A DNA stretch of 64,000 nucleotides from Sarcophilus harrisii (lineage: Eukaryota > Chordata > Mammalia > Dasyuromorphia > Dasyuridae). Below are positions 25,029 to 34,730 of this stretch, one piece after another (within the stretch, counting starts at the first letter, position 1; each line of letters begins with the position of its first letter). Location of the stretch: positions 434,845,106 to 434,909,105 of the forward strand of contig NC_045428.1 in assembly GCF_902635505.1 (NCBI RefSeq), read 5' to 3'. Below the pieces are notes generated by a model. It ran no database searches, was not told where the DNA came from, and worked only from the letters and a program-made list of their open reading frames with translations. A program made the position numbers and the translations under genes.

Positions 25029-25604
25029 ACATCCAATCATTTTCAATCCCATTGTTTCTTCATCTCTTTCACATCTGTCCCCATTTCTGTCCCAACACAG
25101 CTATCCTAGCTCAAGGCCTTATATCTCTTGTCTAAATTGCTAAATTTGCATTCTAATTGATCTCATGTCCCAAATCTCTCCTCATTCCAGTCCACCCTCC
25201 AAATAGATCCAAACAGCTGCCAAAGTGATCTTCCTAAACCACAACTCTGACTCCTACTCAGTGAACTCTAGTGGTTATGAAATGCTCTCTGTGGCATTTA
25301 AAGTCCCATACAACCTCTACCTTTCCAGCCTAATTATAGTACTACTTTTCATGAAATGTATGGTCTGGTCAATCTGCCTTTCTTCCTGGTCCCCCTATAA
25401 GGCACCATATGTTTTACACTTTGTAACAGTTATTCTTCCTATCTGCTCTGCACTCCTTCATTGCCTCTGATTCTTAGCATGCCTGGTTTCTTTCAAGACT
25501 CAGCTCATGGGCCACCTTTTGAAAGCTATCTTTCCTGATCCCCCGGCTATCTTCTCCTTCCCTCATTGCTTTCTATTTTGTATGTGCTTATGTATATGGG
25601 GTAG

Positions 25605-25863
25605 GGCAGCTAAGCGGCAGGTGGACAGAACACTGGGTTTAGAATCTTCCTGATTCATTTCTTGAGTTCAAATCCGTCCTCAGACCCTTACCAGCTCGGT
25701 TAGCCTGAGCTAGTCATTACCTGTTTGCCTCAGTTTCCTCATGGGTAAAATGAGAAGGAAATGGCAAACCACTTCAGTATCTTTGCCACAAAAACCCCAA
25801 ATGGGGACTGGAAGAGTCAGACATGACTGAAAGAATGGAACAACAACAAAAGTGTATATATAT

Positions 25864-25899
<36 letters not shown>

Positions 25900-25944
25900 T
25901 TATTTACACGTGTACATATGTATGCATATATACACATCCCTATA
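25605..25944 (+). repeat. tRNA-headed SINE with (TA)n(CA)n(TA)n tail inserted in L2
   Basis: SINE body at 25,605-25,852 (gcctcagtttcctcatgggt; ggaaatggcaaaccacttc; ccccaaatggggactggaag; gtcagacatgactgaaag). It is followed by a compound TA/CA/TA microsatellite at 25,853-25,900 grown from the tail. The L2 3' end resumes after it. Confidence 0.85.
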
Positions 25945-26691
25945 CCTGTGGTTCCCTCTGAAAAGAGGTAAATTCTTGAGTAGGGATGATATTTCATTAT
26001 TATTGTATCCGCAGCACTTCCCACAAACACAATAGGTACTTGATAAATGCTAGATTAAGTTCACTTCTAAAAATTCCTCTTTGGGGATGCTCTTTTGACA
26101 GGACTACGTGACAAACACGATAGATTCAGATGGATGTGTTGTTCCATGGTAATGATATCACTTTGTTGTTTTTTAAAAGCCTTGCACAGTACTCCAAGAA
26201 TATCCCACACTGTCTTATAAAGGATTGATTTTCGTCTATGTTCCGATGAATTTAATGTGCAAGAAGGAGAAACTGAATACCACCGCTCCCATTTTACAAA
26301 TGACGGAACTTTGACCCGCCCGAGGTATTGGCTGTGCTCCCAAGCCTGCCAGCCCTCGCAAGCTAAGCCAAAAATAGAAGCTGCCAGTCACTACAGCAGT
26401 GTTAGGATAGGGCAGAAATAGAAATCCCTTTATGGGGGCATGGGGAGCCAATCCTGCAGCTTGGGATGGCGCATTATGGAGGAGGGGCTCGCTTGGGCAA
26501 GTTTCCCATTGCGTCTTTTCTCCCCTCGCTTCCATCACCTTTTCCCATTTTTCCCCTTTTCTTTACCCTCCCCCTTGGACCTCCTTTCACCCTCCCCAGA
26601 GCATCTTGTGGCTCCGCCCCTTCATCAGACTCAATTCGTGCCGACTCCTCTTTGCCCCGCCCGCCGCCGCGGCCGCCACGCCCGGCCCGTT

Positions 26692-26705
26692 GCTGCCATG
26701 GTAAC
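26692..26705 (+). promoter_or_regulatory. X-box-like RFX site
   Basis: GCTGCCATGGTAAC matches the palindromic RFX X-box (GTTGCCATGGYAAC) except for the second base, and has a perfect GGTAAC half-site. RFX factors control cilium-related genes. The match lies within the core promoter or at the start of exon 1. It is a sequence match only. Confidence 0.5.
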
Positions 26706-26742
26706 CGTACGCGCACTTCGCGGACTAACGGAATCGCCGTAA
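26698..26742 (+). CDS. Candidate upstream ORF in KATNAL1 5' UTR
   Basis: An ATG in a strong start context (GCCATGG) opens a 14-codon frame (MVTVRALRGLTESP) that stops at 26,742, before the exon-1 donor. If transcription starts upstream of it, this would be a short upstream ORF that could reduce KATNAL1 translation. The start overlaps the X-box-like site, so the sequence may instead be conserved for DNA binding. No evidence of translation. Confidence 0.25.
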   Translation: MVTVRALRGLTESP

Positions 26743-27010
26743 TCGTTGGTACGGACCTGCGGCCCCCCACATCACCGGACCACAGCACGTACTATTCTCC
26801 GGGCCGCAACATTTAGGTAAAGAGACTAGGGGAGTTTGAGGACTACTGGAAAACGGGTGGGGGGCAGGGAGGAGAAAGTTGACCCCTTCCTAGTCTCCTC
26901 CACGTCTCGGCCCGGGCTTTGGGCTACAGTCCGAGAGTGCTGCGGTGTTTGGGGCTCGGCTTTGCGGGAGAGAGAGAGAGAGAGAAGCTCAAGGGGCTCG
27001 CACTGGATTG

Positions 27011-27023
27011 TGGGAAATGTAGT
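27011..27023 (-). promoter_or_regulatory. ACTAYRNNNCCCR motif (ZNF143/SBS type), reverse
   Basis: The complement reads ACTACATTTCCCA, a full match to the promoter motif ACTAYRNNNCCCR bound by ZNF143/Staf-type factors. It lies within the CpG island about 195 bp downstream of the exon-1 donor. Confidence 0.6.
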
Positions 27024-27074
27024 TCGTTCTTTTTGTCGTCTCGCACTCTTTTGCTAGGGGGACCGAGGCAGAGG

Positions 27075-27087
27075 ACTACGAACCCCA
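27075..27087 (+). promoter_or_regulatory. ACTAYRNNNCCCR motif (ZNF143/SBS type), forward
   Basis: ACTACGAACCCCA is a second full match, on the opposite strand and about 52 bp from the first. The continuation (GCAAGCG) also resembles the 3' part of the longer SBS consensus. Confidence 0.55.
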
Positions 27088-27450
27088 GCAAGCGTGATGG
27101 GACGGGGGCGAAGTGCGGGAGCCGACTGGGAGATGTCTATGTAGGGATAAGCGTTCCCATTTTCCCTTTATCCGTTTTCCTAGTGGCTATTTCGATGGTC
27201 ATCTAATAATGTTAAAGAGGGAATGGGGGGAGTGTAATCTGGGCTGTCCCTTGCCCCCCACTCTCCCCTCCCTCCATCCCTATCCTCCACTTCCCCATCC
27301 CCCACCCCCCCCACCCCCCGCAGTTGTTCCGCAGCCTCTCTCCGGGCCACCGCCCTACTTACTAACCTAAATGAAGCTGCTCCTCCTCCCTCCCTCACGC
27401 CCCGTGGGCGCGCCCTTGGACCCGCCAAGAGGCGATTGACCCCTTTTTTT

Positions 27451-28802
27451 GTTTGCCGTGCCTTTGGGATGTCCCACTTCGGAGGATAAGGAAAGGCGGG
27501 TTATATTTAAGGTGGTTTAGTTGCTTCTGTTTATTCCAGATTGCCTAAAGCTTTCATACTTATTTTATTAATTGGTTGTGTAGTATGCCAACAAAAATTT
27601 AACGAGCCCGCCCTTAAGAGCTCCTTCCAAGTCTCTGTTGATGGACATAGGGATTAAAAGAGAAAAACAAACAAAAAGTAATAATGGTTTTATATAGTGC
27701 CTACTATGTGCCAGACACGTTATAAATATCTCGTATCCCAACAGTTTGGGGAGCTTGTTGCTGTTATCTTTGACCAAGGTTACCCTGCTTGTAAATTCCT
27801 GGGGTTGGATTTTTGAACACGAGTCTTCCTAATTCTAGGTCCATCCACTCTCTCTGCTGTGCCACCTAGCTGTTTCTTAAAACGTTCCCAGCTCACAAGA
27901 AAGATTTCACGCTCTGAGACCAACGTGCAGACAGTCATGTATAAGCAAGGTACGGGTAGGGTAAATTGGAGATAATCTGCATAAGGAAGGTACAAGTAGA
28001 ATTCTAGGGAAATTTAGAGCTGGAAAAACTTTGTAAGTCATCCAGTCCAACCCCCTGCCCCCAATTTAAAACATGAAAAATGACGTGCCCAGCATCACAC
28101 AGCTAATAGATTCAGATATGGTACTAGACCTTGACTTCCTTGACTCTTTGTCCCATCCCCTTTCCACTCCTAACATTTTTACCAAAAATAAATCATTGTT
28201 AGGTTAGTAAAGTTTAAGAGTTATTGAGTTTTCTAGGTGGTTTCTCAATACAAAAAGTGAATTAGTCTGGTTTTTAAACAGTATATTGGTATTTTCTATC
28301 ACTTTATATTAAATGAGATCGGAGAGTCAGGAGAAATAGCACAAAGCTACTGGGGAACAGCTGAGCCTATCACATGTTTTATCTACTTCTGGAACTTATG
28401 TTGGTGGAGTTTCAGGACTAGAGATCAGGAATTTGGATTACAGTCCTAGCGCTCAGAATTAATAATAATTATAACAGCAACACTGATAATTAATAATAAT
28501 AGTAGCAACAGAAATTGTTAGTAAATAGGGCTTTGAAATTTATCGTGTGTTTTAAATACCTGATTTAATTTGACCTTCAGGAATTCTGTAAAATGTTAAC
28601 ACTATTTTACAGATAAGGAGTAAATGAAAAAAATATTAAGCTCTTATTATGTGCATTGTACTAAGTGTTGATGATATAACAGAAAGATAGCCCCTGCCCT
28701 CAAAGAATTTACATTTTAATGGGGAAGCCCAGCCACAATAGTGGAGTGGTGGTAGTAGAAATACTTGATTCAAAAAGTTATTGAGATGGTGATTGGGATC
28801 AT
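27451..28802. other. Start of intron 1 with degraded SINE pieces
   Basis: An antisense SINE lies at about 27,680-27,880 (gtgccacctagctgtttctt at the right end). An antisense core-SINE with CR1/L3-like tail lies at 27,995-28,165 (gtaagtcatccagtccaacc; catcacacagctaatag). An unclassified repeat lies at 28,620-28,735. The rest is AT-rich intron DNA. Confidence 0.5.
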
Positions 28803-29282
28803 GGAGGCATAAATCACAAAATCACAGAATTTGAGAGGGATAAAGAACTCAGAGGCTATTCAAGCCAACCCATACATGATAGGAATATTCCTCATCATGA
28901 AATATTGCACGAGTTTTTTTCTAGCCTCTGCTTTAACTGAGGAGGGCTTCCCTAGTCAGCCCATTCCACTTTGGAGCTGCTTCAGTTTCCTTCTTTCAAC
29001 TTCCACTTGCTCCTGGTTCTGCCCTGTGGGGCCAAAAAGAACAAATACAGGTACCCCTCCATGACAGCACTTCATGTACTTGAAGTATTATAACTACCCT
29101 GAGTTTTCTGTCTTCTGAAGAAATAACCCCTCTTCTTCCAATCAGTGCTCATCTGATGTGGATTGAAGGCCTTTTTAGTATTCTGAATGACTCCTCACTC
29201 TGGATATTCCCTAGTTTATAAATGTTTTTTTAAACCATGGTTCCCAGAATTGAATGCAGTATTCCAGATTAGGTACAGGGCA

Positions 29283-29575
29283 GAGTTCAGAGGGACTAGT
29301 AGTACATTGGATAGATCTTTAAACCTGGAGTCAGCAAGACCCGAGTTGAAGTCTTGGTTTAGGTGCGTATTAGCTTTGTGGCCCATGGCAAGTTATATTA
29401 GTCTCCATCTGCCTTGATTTCCTCATCTGTTGAAATAGGGATAATGAAGGACCTACCTCTCAAGGTTAGTTTCAAATTATCAAATGAGATAAAATGTATT
29501 AAGGGTTAAACATAATACCTAGTACATGGTACTTAATGTACATAGTGCTTAATAAATGCTTGTTCCCTTCTCTGA
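29283..29575 (+). repeat. SINE nested in the CR1/L3 copy
   Basis: Sense CORE-SINE with 'gtacattggatagatc', 'aaacctggagtcagcaagac', 'gatttcctcatctgt' and a THER-like 3' end 'gtgcttaataaatgc'. CR1 sequence is continuous on both sides. Confidence 0.75.
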
Positions 29576-30204
29576 ACTCTATTTTGGAAACTTTGCCTTT
29601 CTTGATGTGGCCAAAGATCTCATCAACTTCTTTGGCTACCACATCACACTGCTGATTCATACTAAGTTTGTAATCCACCCAAACCTCCTTGTCACTTGCA
29701 GAATTGCTGCTGTTTCCTGCATCCAATACTTGCCAGATTGCTTTTTTTTTTTTTTTTTTTTTTTTTTGTATCCCATTTCAGGTTTACATTTACTTTGATT
29801 GTATTTCATTTAGAGTCAACCCTCTGCTCTGGTCTGTCAAGATCCTTTTGGATCTGCACTGTGGTCCACTCTTCCTTCTAGCTTTTTGTCATCTGCAAAC
29901 TTGATGAACCATTATCTGATTGATTGATTAAATCAAGGGCCAAGTACTGATCTCTCTTGGGGTCCTCTCCTGGAGATCACTTTTCATGTTACTTAGTTCA
30001 TCTGATGTATTATTGTCTTATTGTTGTATCTTATTGCAGTCTAGTCTTTGTCTCTCCATCGTCTCCACAATAATAACATATGAAATATTTTATCAAAAAC
30101 ATTGCTAAAATCTAAGTAAATTCTATCTATGGTATTTTCTTCTTTGTGAGTTCAATAATCCTATCAGAAAAGAAAATGAGATTAGCCTGGCTTGATATGT
30201 TAGA

Positions 30205-30485
30205 AATGTTAGAGGCATCTAGATGGTGTAGTTAACAGAGCATTGGGTCTCAAGACAGGAAGAGTGTAGATCAAATCCAGCCTACGATACTTACTAGCTG
30301 TGTGACCCTGGACAAGTCATTTACCTGCTGTTTGCCTCAGTATCCTCATCTATAAAATGGAGATAATAATAGCATCTGCCTCTTGGGGTTGTTGTAAGGA
30401 TCAAATGACATACTAATTGTAAAGTGCTTAGTATAATGCCTGATAGTAGTAAGCATGATATAGCTATTAGTTATTATTAATTATT
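30205..30485 (+). repeat. SINE nested in the CR1/L3 copy
   Basis: Sense copy with a tRNA-like head (gaggcatctagatggtgtag), 'gctgtgtgaccctggacaag', 'tcctcatctataaaatgg' and 'ggggttgttgtaaggatcaa'. It ends in (TTA)n. It is better preserved than most SINEs here. Confidence 0.85.
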
Positions 30486-30741
30486 ATTATAACTATTGTT
30501 TGGTTTTGATGAAGCCATGCTGATTTTTTCTAGTTACGATTTCCCTTTGTACATTTGCTAGCTCTCTCTTCAATACAGATGTTCTTAATATGGGGTCCTT
30601 AAACTTGGATGGCAAAAAAAATCCATTTTTATTTTCACTAACTTTAACTGAAATTAAATTTTTGCTTCAGCTAAAATTTTAAAAAATTGTATTGTGAGAA
30701 TGTCTCAGGATGACAAGAAAAGTTAAGAATTCATCTTTTTC

Positions 30742-31165
30742 CCTAGTAAATTTATTTTTAATACACATTACTTTATGAATCATATAGGGAGAGAAAAATC
30801 AGAGCAAAAGAGAAAAACCATGAGAGAATTAAAAAACAAAAAAAAAAAACAGAAAAAGAAGTGAACATAGCATGTGTTGATGTACATTCAGTCTCCTTAG
30901 TTCTTTCTCTGGATGCAGATGACATTTTCTGTCCAAAATCTATTGGGATTGCTTTGGATCACTGAACCACTGAGAAGAACCAAGTCTTTCATAGTTGATC
31001 ATTGGACCTTCTTGATGCTATTTTGTACAATATATTCCTGGTTCCTTGTTTCACTCAGCATCAGTTCACATAAATCTTTCTAGGGCTTTCTAAAATCAGC
31101 TTGTTTATCATTTTCATAGGACAATAATATTTCATTATCTTCATATACCACAAAAGGTAAGAATT
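30742..31165 (-). repeat. L1 3'-end copy, antisense
   Basis: Antisense L1 3' UTR and ORF2 end: 'agcaaaagagaaaaaccat', 'gttctttctctggatgcag', 'catagttgatcattggac', 'aatatttcattatcttcata'. 5'-truncated. Confidence 0.8.
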
Positions 31166-32637
31166 CCTGCTAGTAACAATGGTAGAATTGATTTGATTAC
31201 GGTTTATGGATCCAGAAAAGTGGGGATGAGGAGAGGGTCCATGTGTGACTACAAGGCTATTGGTGAGACTTTGAAAGCTATGGCTAGAGAGTATGGAGTG
31301 AAGAATCAAGGTGTCTGGTGCTTTCTTAAAGTATTGTCTATGTTGTTCTTATGTAGTGAGAGGCATGCACATAGATTAATGTTTTTGATCTCCCAACAGA
31401 TAGGATAATATTGATAGACACTCAGCTATTCTTGGTCCTTTAGAATAATAGAATCAGAGAATTTAAAGATACTATTCATTTTCTAGAGAACCCTTTAGGT
31501 GCTAGAGCACCCTGTTTGGGGATCAGTTATGTAAAACTTGCAAATGTGTATGCTATTTTTTCTCCTTTATTGGAAACTCTTTTAGGTCTCATCATCAGGT
31601 CAAAATGGAAATTACAGTAAAAATTTGGAAATGAGATTTAATTTCTAAAAATTATACTTTTTTGGGGGCATATCATCAGTTCAGTACTTTGAAACATATC
31701 ATTTGATTGTCCATTCACTTCTGTTGAAATTTGCAGAATGTTAGCATGCACAAAATGTTATACATACCAGGGGCCACATTCCAGTTTCTGTGAAAGAAAA
31801 TTGTTGTGCTTTTGCAGAATAATTCTGGCTTATTTGGGCAGAAAGGAGGCAATTAAACATTCAGTCACAATAACAGTTCTTTTCAGCCATGGTGGAATGT
31901 CAGCAAGTATATCTGTGATTTTTTTCAAAAGCAGTTTTCTTATGCTTTCAAAGACCATATTAAAGAATATATCCTGCTGAAGTTATTTTTTTTTTTAAAC
32001 TAACATTTGGTTTTTGGCCCTGCAAACATCTGTTAAGAAGAATTCAGGATATATCTTGACTGAAAGGTTGTTAATTCATGGGATAGTTTTCCAAGGAAAG
32101 CTGAATAACTTCCTTTGATAGTATTTAAAATTTTCTTTTTCTTTTTTTTTTCCTTTTGTTGTTGTTGATTTGTCACCCTGACTAAAATAGGAAGATGGAC
32201 TAGATGACCTTTTAAAAACACATTTCCAACTCTGTAATTCTGCACATTATTGTTTATCAAAATTTCCTCTTAAGCAGCCAACTGAAATATAAAACCTAAT
32301 TTGAAACCATTGTTTGTTTACATTAAACTTTTTCTTTGGTTTCTTTTAAAGTATTTTCCATAAACAATTCCTTTTTACTGTTGCTAAACAATATTTAAGT
32401 ACACTCAAGTATGCCTTTGCATCATTGCTACTTAATGCTCAGTTACTAAGTGTGACTAAGATTAACTTTCAGGATAGGATTTCTTAAGGACGCAGTAGGC
32501 TCTTAACGTGAGAATAATCCACCTAAGTGTCTTGTCCATAGTAGATTCAAATTTTGTTTTAAATTCACTTCAACAGACCTCAGCTTAATGTAAATGTAAA
32601 CTCAAAAATAAGAAAAGTTTTTACTCTGAAAGAATAA
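31166..32637. other. Intron 1 sequence, no clear features
   Basis: A small fragment at about 32,170-32,240 resembles the CR1/L3-like SINE tail (gaagatggactagatgacc). Otherwise unclassified AT-rich sequence. Frames here are short and have no domain. Confidence 0.4.
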
Positions 32638-32800
32638 TATCTCATATAAGCCTCACTGCAACCCTATGAAGTGAGTTCTGCAGATGAGCTAACTGAAGCT
32701 TAGAGAAATTAGGGGCTTACTCATGGTGGCAAAAGTAATAAATATGAGCAGCAGAATCTGAACCCTGTATTCTGTCTACTATAATACAAAACACTACAGC
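32638..32800 (-). repeat. MIR-type SINE, antisense
   Basis: Reads 'gcctcactgcaaccctatga', 'gatgagctaactgaagctta', 'gaatctgaaccctgtattct', an antisense MIR core. Confidence 0.65.
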
Positions 32801-33479
32801 ACACCATCTAAGATGAATACGACATGGAAGAGTATAGCACTTCAGAGAGGGAAAGAATTGTAGAGATCATTAAATATAACAACATCATTTGGTGTGTCAG
32901 TATAAAATTGAGGATATTTAATAATTAATTTAAACATTGGAATGTTGTTGTTATTGGTAGAAGGAAATGAAGTAATTTTTCCAAATCATTTGTTTCTGAT
33001 GACTGAAGTAGATGATTGATTTTAATGAACTCTGGCATATACTAAAGGATACCCTTAGGATAGTGTTTCCTCTAAAATATTTATGTCTATGTCTAGATGT
33101 AGATATACATAAATCCAGCTTTAGCTCATGCTGCCATCTTGAACATCTGATTGCACATTTCAATAGCCTTTTCTTCTTTGGGATTATTCTGTAATATTTG
33201 ATAATTTTGACCATTTTCTTTAATTCTGGAAACTGCTGCCTTATCTCCTGAGACATAGCCACTACTTCTTGGTTCCTTTGCTACTGCCTGTGTTCTGAGT
33301 TTCTCTTTTCTACTCGCTTCTTGTGGTCTTCCTTGACAATCTTTTCCATCCCATTTCTTAAATTATTTTCTTTATGAAAATATTTCCAAAATCTGTAAAT
33401 TCAACCCTTCTATCTGTCTGTGTGTCTATCCATCCATATCTATATCTATGGGAAGCCACTATAGAATTAAGGGGAATTG
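32801..33479. other. Intron 1 sequence, no clear features
   Basis: No gene or repeat named with confidence. Short TATC-like simple sequence at 33,415-33,450. Confidence 0.35.
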
Positions 33480-34730
33480 GTATAGACTTCTTATAGAAGA
33501 TATAGCTAGGACATGAAGGAAGCCAGGGAAGGTGGTAGAAATGAGCAGAGAGAATATTCCAGGCATGGGAAAGGGACAGCCATTGAAAATGAAATTTGGA
33601 GATAGAGTATCTAATGTGAAAAATAAACAGGAACTTAGGGTCACTGGAATGCAGAGTATATAGGGAGGTGTATGGAGGGGAGGTCTATGGGGTAATAAGA
33701 CAGAAAAGATTGTGAAGCACTCTGGATGCCAAACAGGATTTTATATTTGATCCTGGTGGTGATAGGGAGCTACTGTATTTTATGGAGAGAGTTGGGAGAT
33801 GATGTGCTCAGACCTGAACTTTGGGCAGATTTATTTGACTGCTGAGGGGAGGATGGGTTGCAGTAGGGTGAGACTGAGACATAAACCAGAAGGCTACTGC
33901 AATAGTCCAGGTGTGAAGTCACCAGGACTGTTAGTGTGCTAGGGTAAGAGGAGAGAAGGGGGAAGAAGTGTCACAGAAGTAAAATTGACAGTGAAAGTAA
34001 TGAGTAACGTTCTGAATTTATTGAGTTTAAGATGCCCATAAGAATGGAGTTTGAGATGTTCAATAGACAGAGATGTGAGACTGGAGATTGGGAAGGAAGA
34101 TAAAGGATGAGATAAATAGGTTAGGATGGGATAAATAGATCAGAGAATCATCAAAGAAAACTAGAAGGAAAGAGGAGGAGGTCTGAGAGGATGCTCGTGG
34201 TTAGCAGACATGATTACACAAAGATCTAGCCAGAGATACTGAGGAGTGGTCAGACAGATAGAAGGCAAACCATGGTAATGTGGTGTCCGAAAAAACAATA
34301 GAGAAGAGATTGAAGGAGAAAAGGGGGATCAACAGTGGCAGAGGCTGCAGAGGGGTCAAGAAGGATGAGGACTGAGAAAAAGTTATTGGATTTGGCATCA
34401 AGAGATCCTTGGTAACTTTAGAGAGAGGTATTTCCGTTGAATGATGAGATATGAAAGCCACACTGCATAGAGTTAAGAAGAAAATGAGAGGAAATAGAGA
34501 GAAAATGAGAGCTTTAAAGGAGTTTAACTACAAAAGGGAGAGAAGAAAGGGGTAATAGTGGGGATGGACAGATCAAGTGAACATTTTTTGAGAATGGGGA
34601 GACAAGGACATGCTTATAGACAGTAGGGAAGCAACCACTAGACAGGAAAAGATTGAAGATAAATTGGGGATTTGTTTTGGGATTGATGGGGGCAGGGGGA
34701 GCAATCTGTTGAAAGGGACATGTTGTCAAA
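33480..34730 (-). repeat. L2 LINE copy, antisense
   Basis: The purine-rich + strand is the complement of L2. 'gctactgcaatagtccagg' (33,892) complements the L2 text for 'cctggactattgcaatagcc'. 'agatgttcaatagacagag' and 'gaggggtcaagaaggatgag' complement the RT region. RT to 3'-region are present in broken frame. Confidence 0.8.

Larger units (their letters stand above)
23395..26060 (+). repeat. L2 LINE copy, sense, reaching its 3' end, split by later inserts
   Basis: Segments 23,395-24,060 (RT region; gttaccaatgatttcttgtc), 24,605-24,794 (gtcatcctagagtcctcaat), 25,029-25,600 (cagctgccaaagtgatcttc, cagctcatgggccacctttt) and 25,945-26,060 (3' end: ccgcagcacttcccacaaac, gtacttgataaatgc) occur in the right order for a single L2. 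The frame is heavily broken. It ends about 0.5 kb upstream of the KATNAL1 CpG island. Confidence 0.78.
26640..26816 (+). other. KATNAL1: Probable KATNAL1 exon 1, non-coding
   Basis: The 3' boundary is inferred from a good splice donor, ATTTAG|GTAAAG, at 26,816/26,817, just below the GC-box cluster. The 5' boundary is only a guess, because no transcript evidence is available. The exon joins in 5' UTR to the first coding exon at 46,506, whose first 15 bases before the ATG are also 5' UTR. Alternative first exons elsewhere in the island are possible. Confidence 0.5.
26590..27450. promoter_or_regulatory. KATNAL1: KATNAL1 CpG-island promoter
   Basis: The only long GC- and CpG-rich stretch in the window. 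It holds GC boxes (gctccgcccc near 26,610; ccccgcccgcc near 26,655), a (GA)n at about 26,970-26,985 and C-rich runs at 27,300-27,320, and no TATA box. It lies about 19.7 kb upstream of the first coding exon, in the right orientation. CpG-island promoters of this kind usually have dispersed start sites, and here I expect them at about 26,640-26,760. Open frames crossing the island are compositional artefacts. Confidence 0.8.
28803..30545 (-). repeat. CR1/L3 LINE copy, antisense, with two nested SINEs
   Basis: The + strand opens with the reversed CR1-type 3' end (aaatcacaaaatcacagaat). It then runs through the antisense of the RT-to-3' region in the order known from CR1 elements: 'ggttctgccctgtggggc', 'gaattgaatgcagtattcc', 'aacttctttggctaccacat', 'gtcatctgcaaacttgatg', 'attgctaaaatctaagtaaa', 'gatgaagccatgctg'. 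A T run lies at 29,742-29,767. The frame is decayed, as expected of an ancient element. Confidence 0.85.

Noticed and set aside
26137-26152. Second X-box upstream of the promoter
   Set aside because: GTTCCATGGTAATG has mismatches in both half-sites and lies outside the CpG island.
1-26500. A neighbouring gene such as HMGB1 upstream of KATNAL1
   Set aside because: No exon with recognisable protein similarity is present. Any neighbour lies outside the window.
26236-27428. Overlapping open frames of 70-116 codons around the CpG island
   Set aside because: Three frames and both strands are open at once because of GC-rich composition. None has a domain or good splice context, and KATNAL1 coding starts at 46,521.
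27422-27434. CTCF site at the right edge of the CpG island
   Set aside because: CCGCCAAGAGGCG differs from the core CCASYAGRKGGCR at three positions, too weak to claim.
33480-34730. An unknown purine-rich repeat family shared by 33.5 and 63.1 kb
   Set aside because: On the complement both read as the RT-to-3' region of L2, so no new family is needed.
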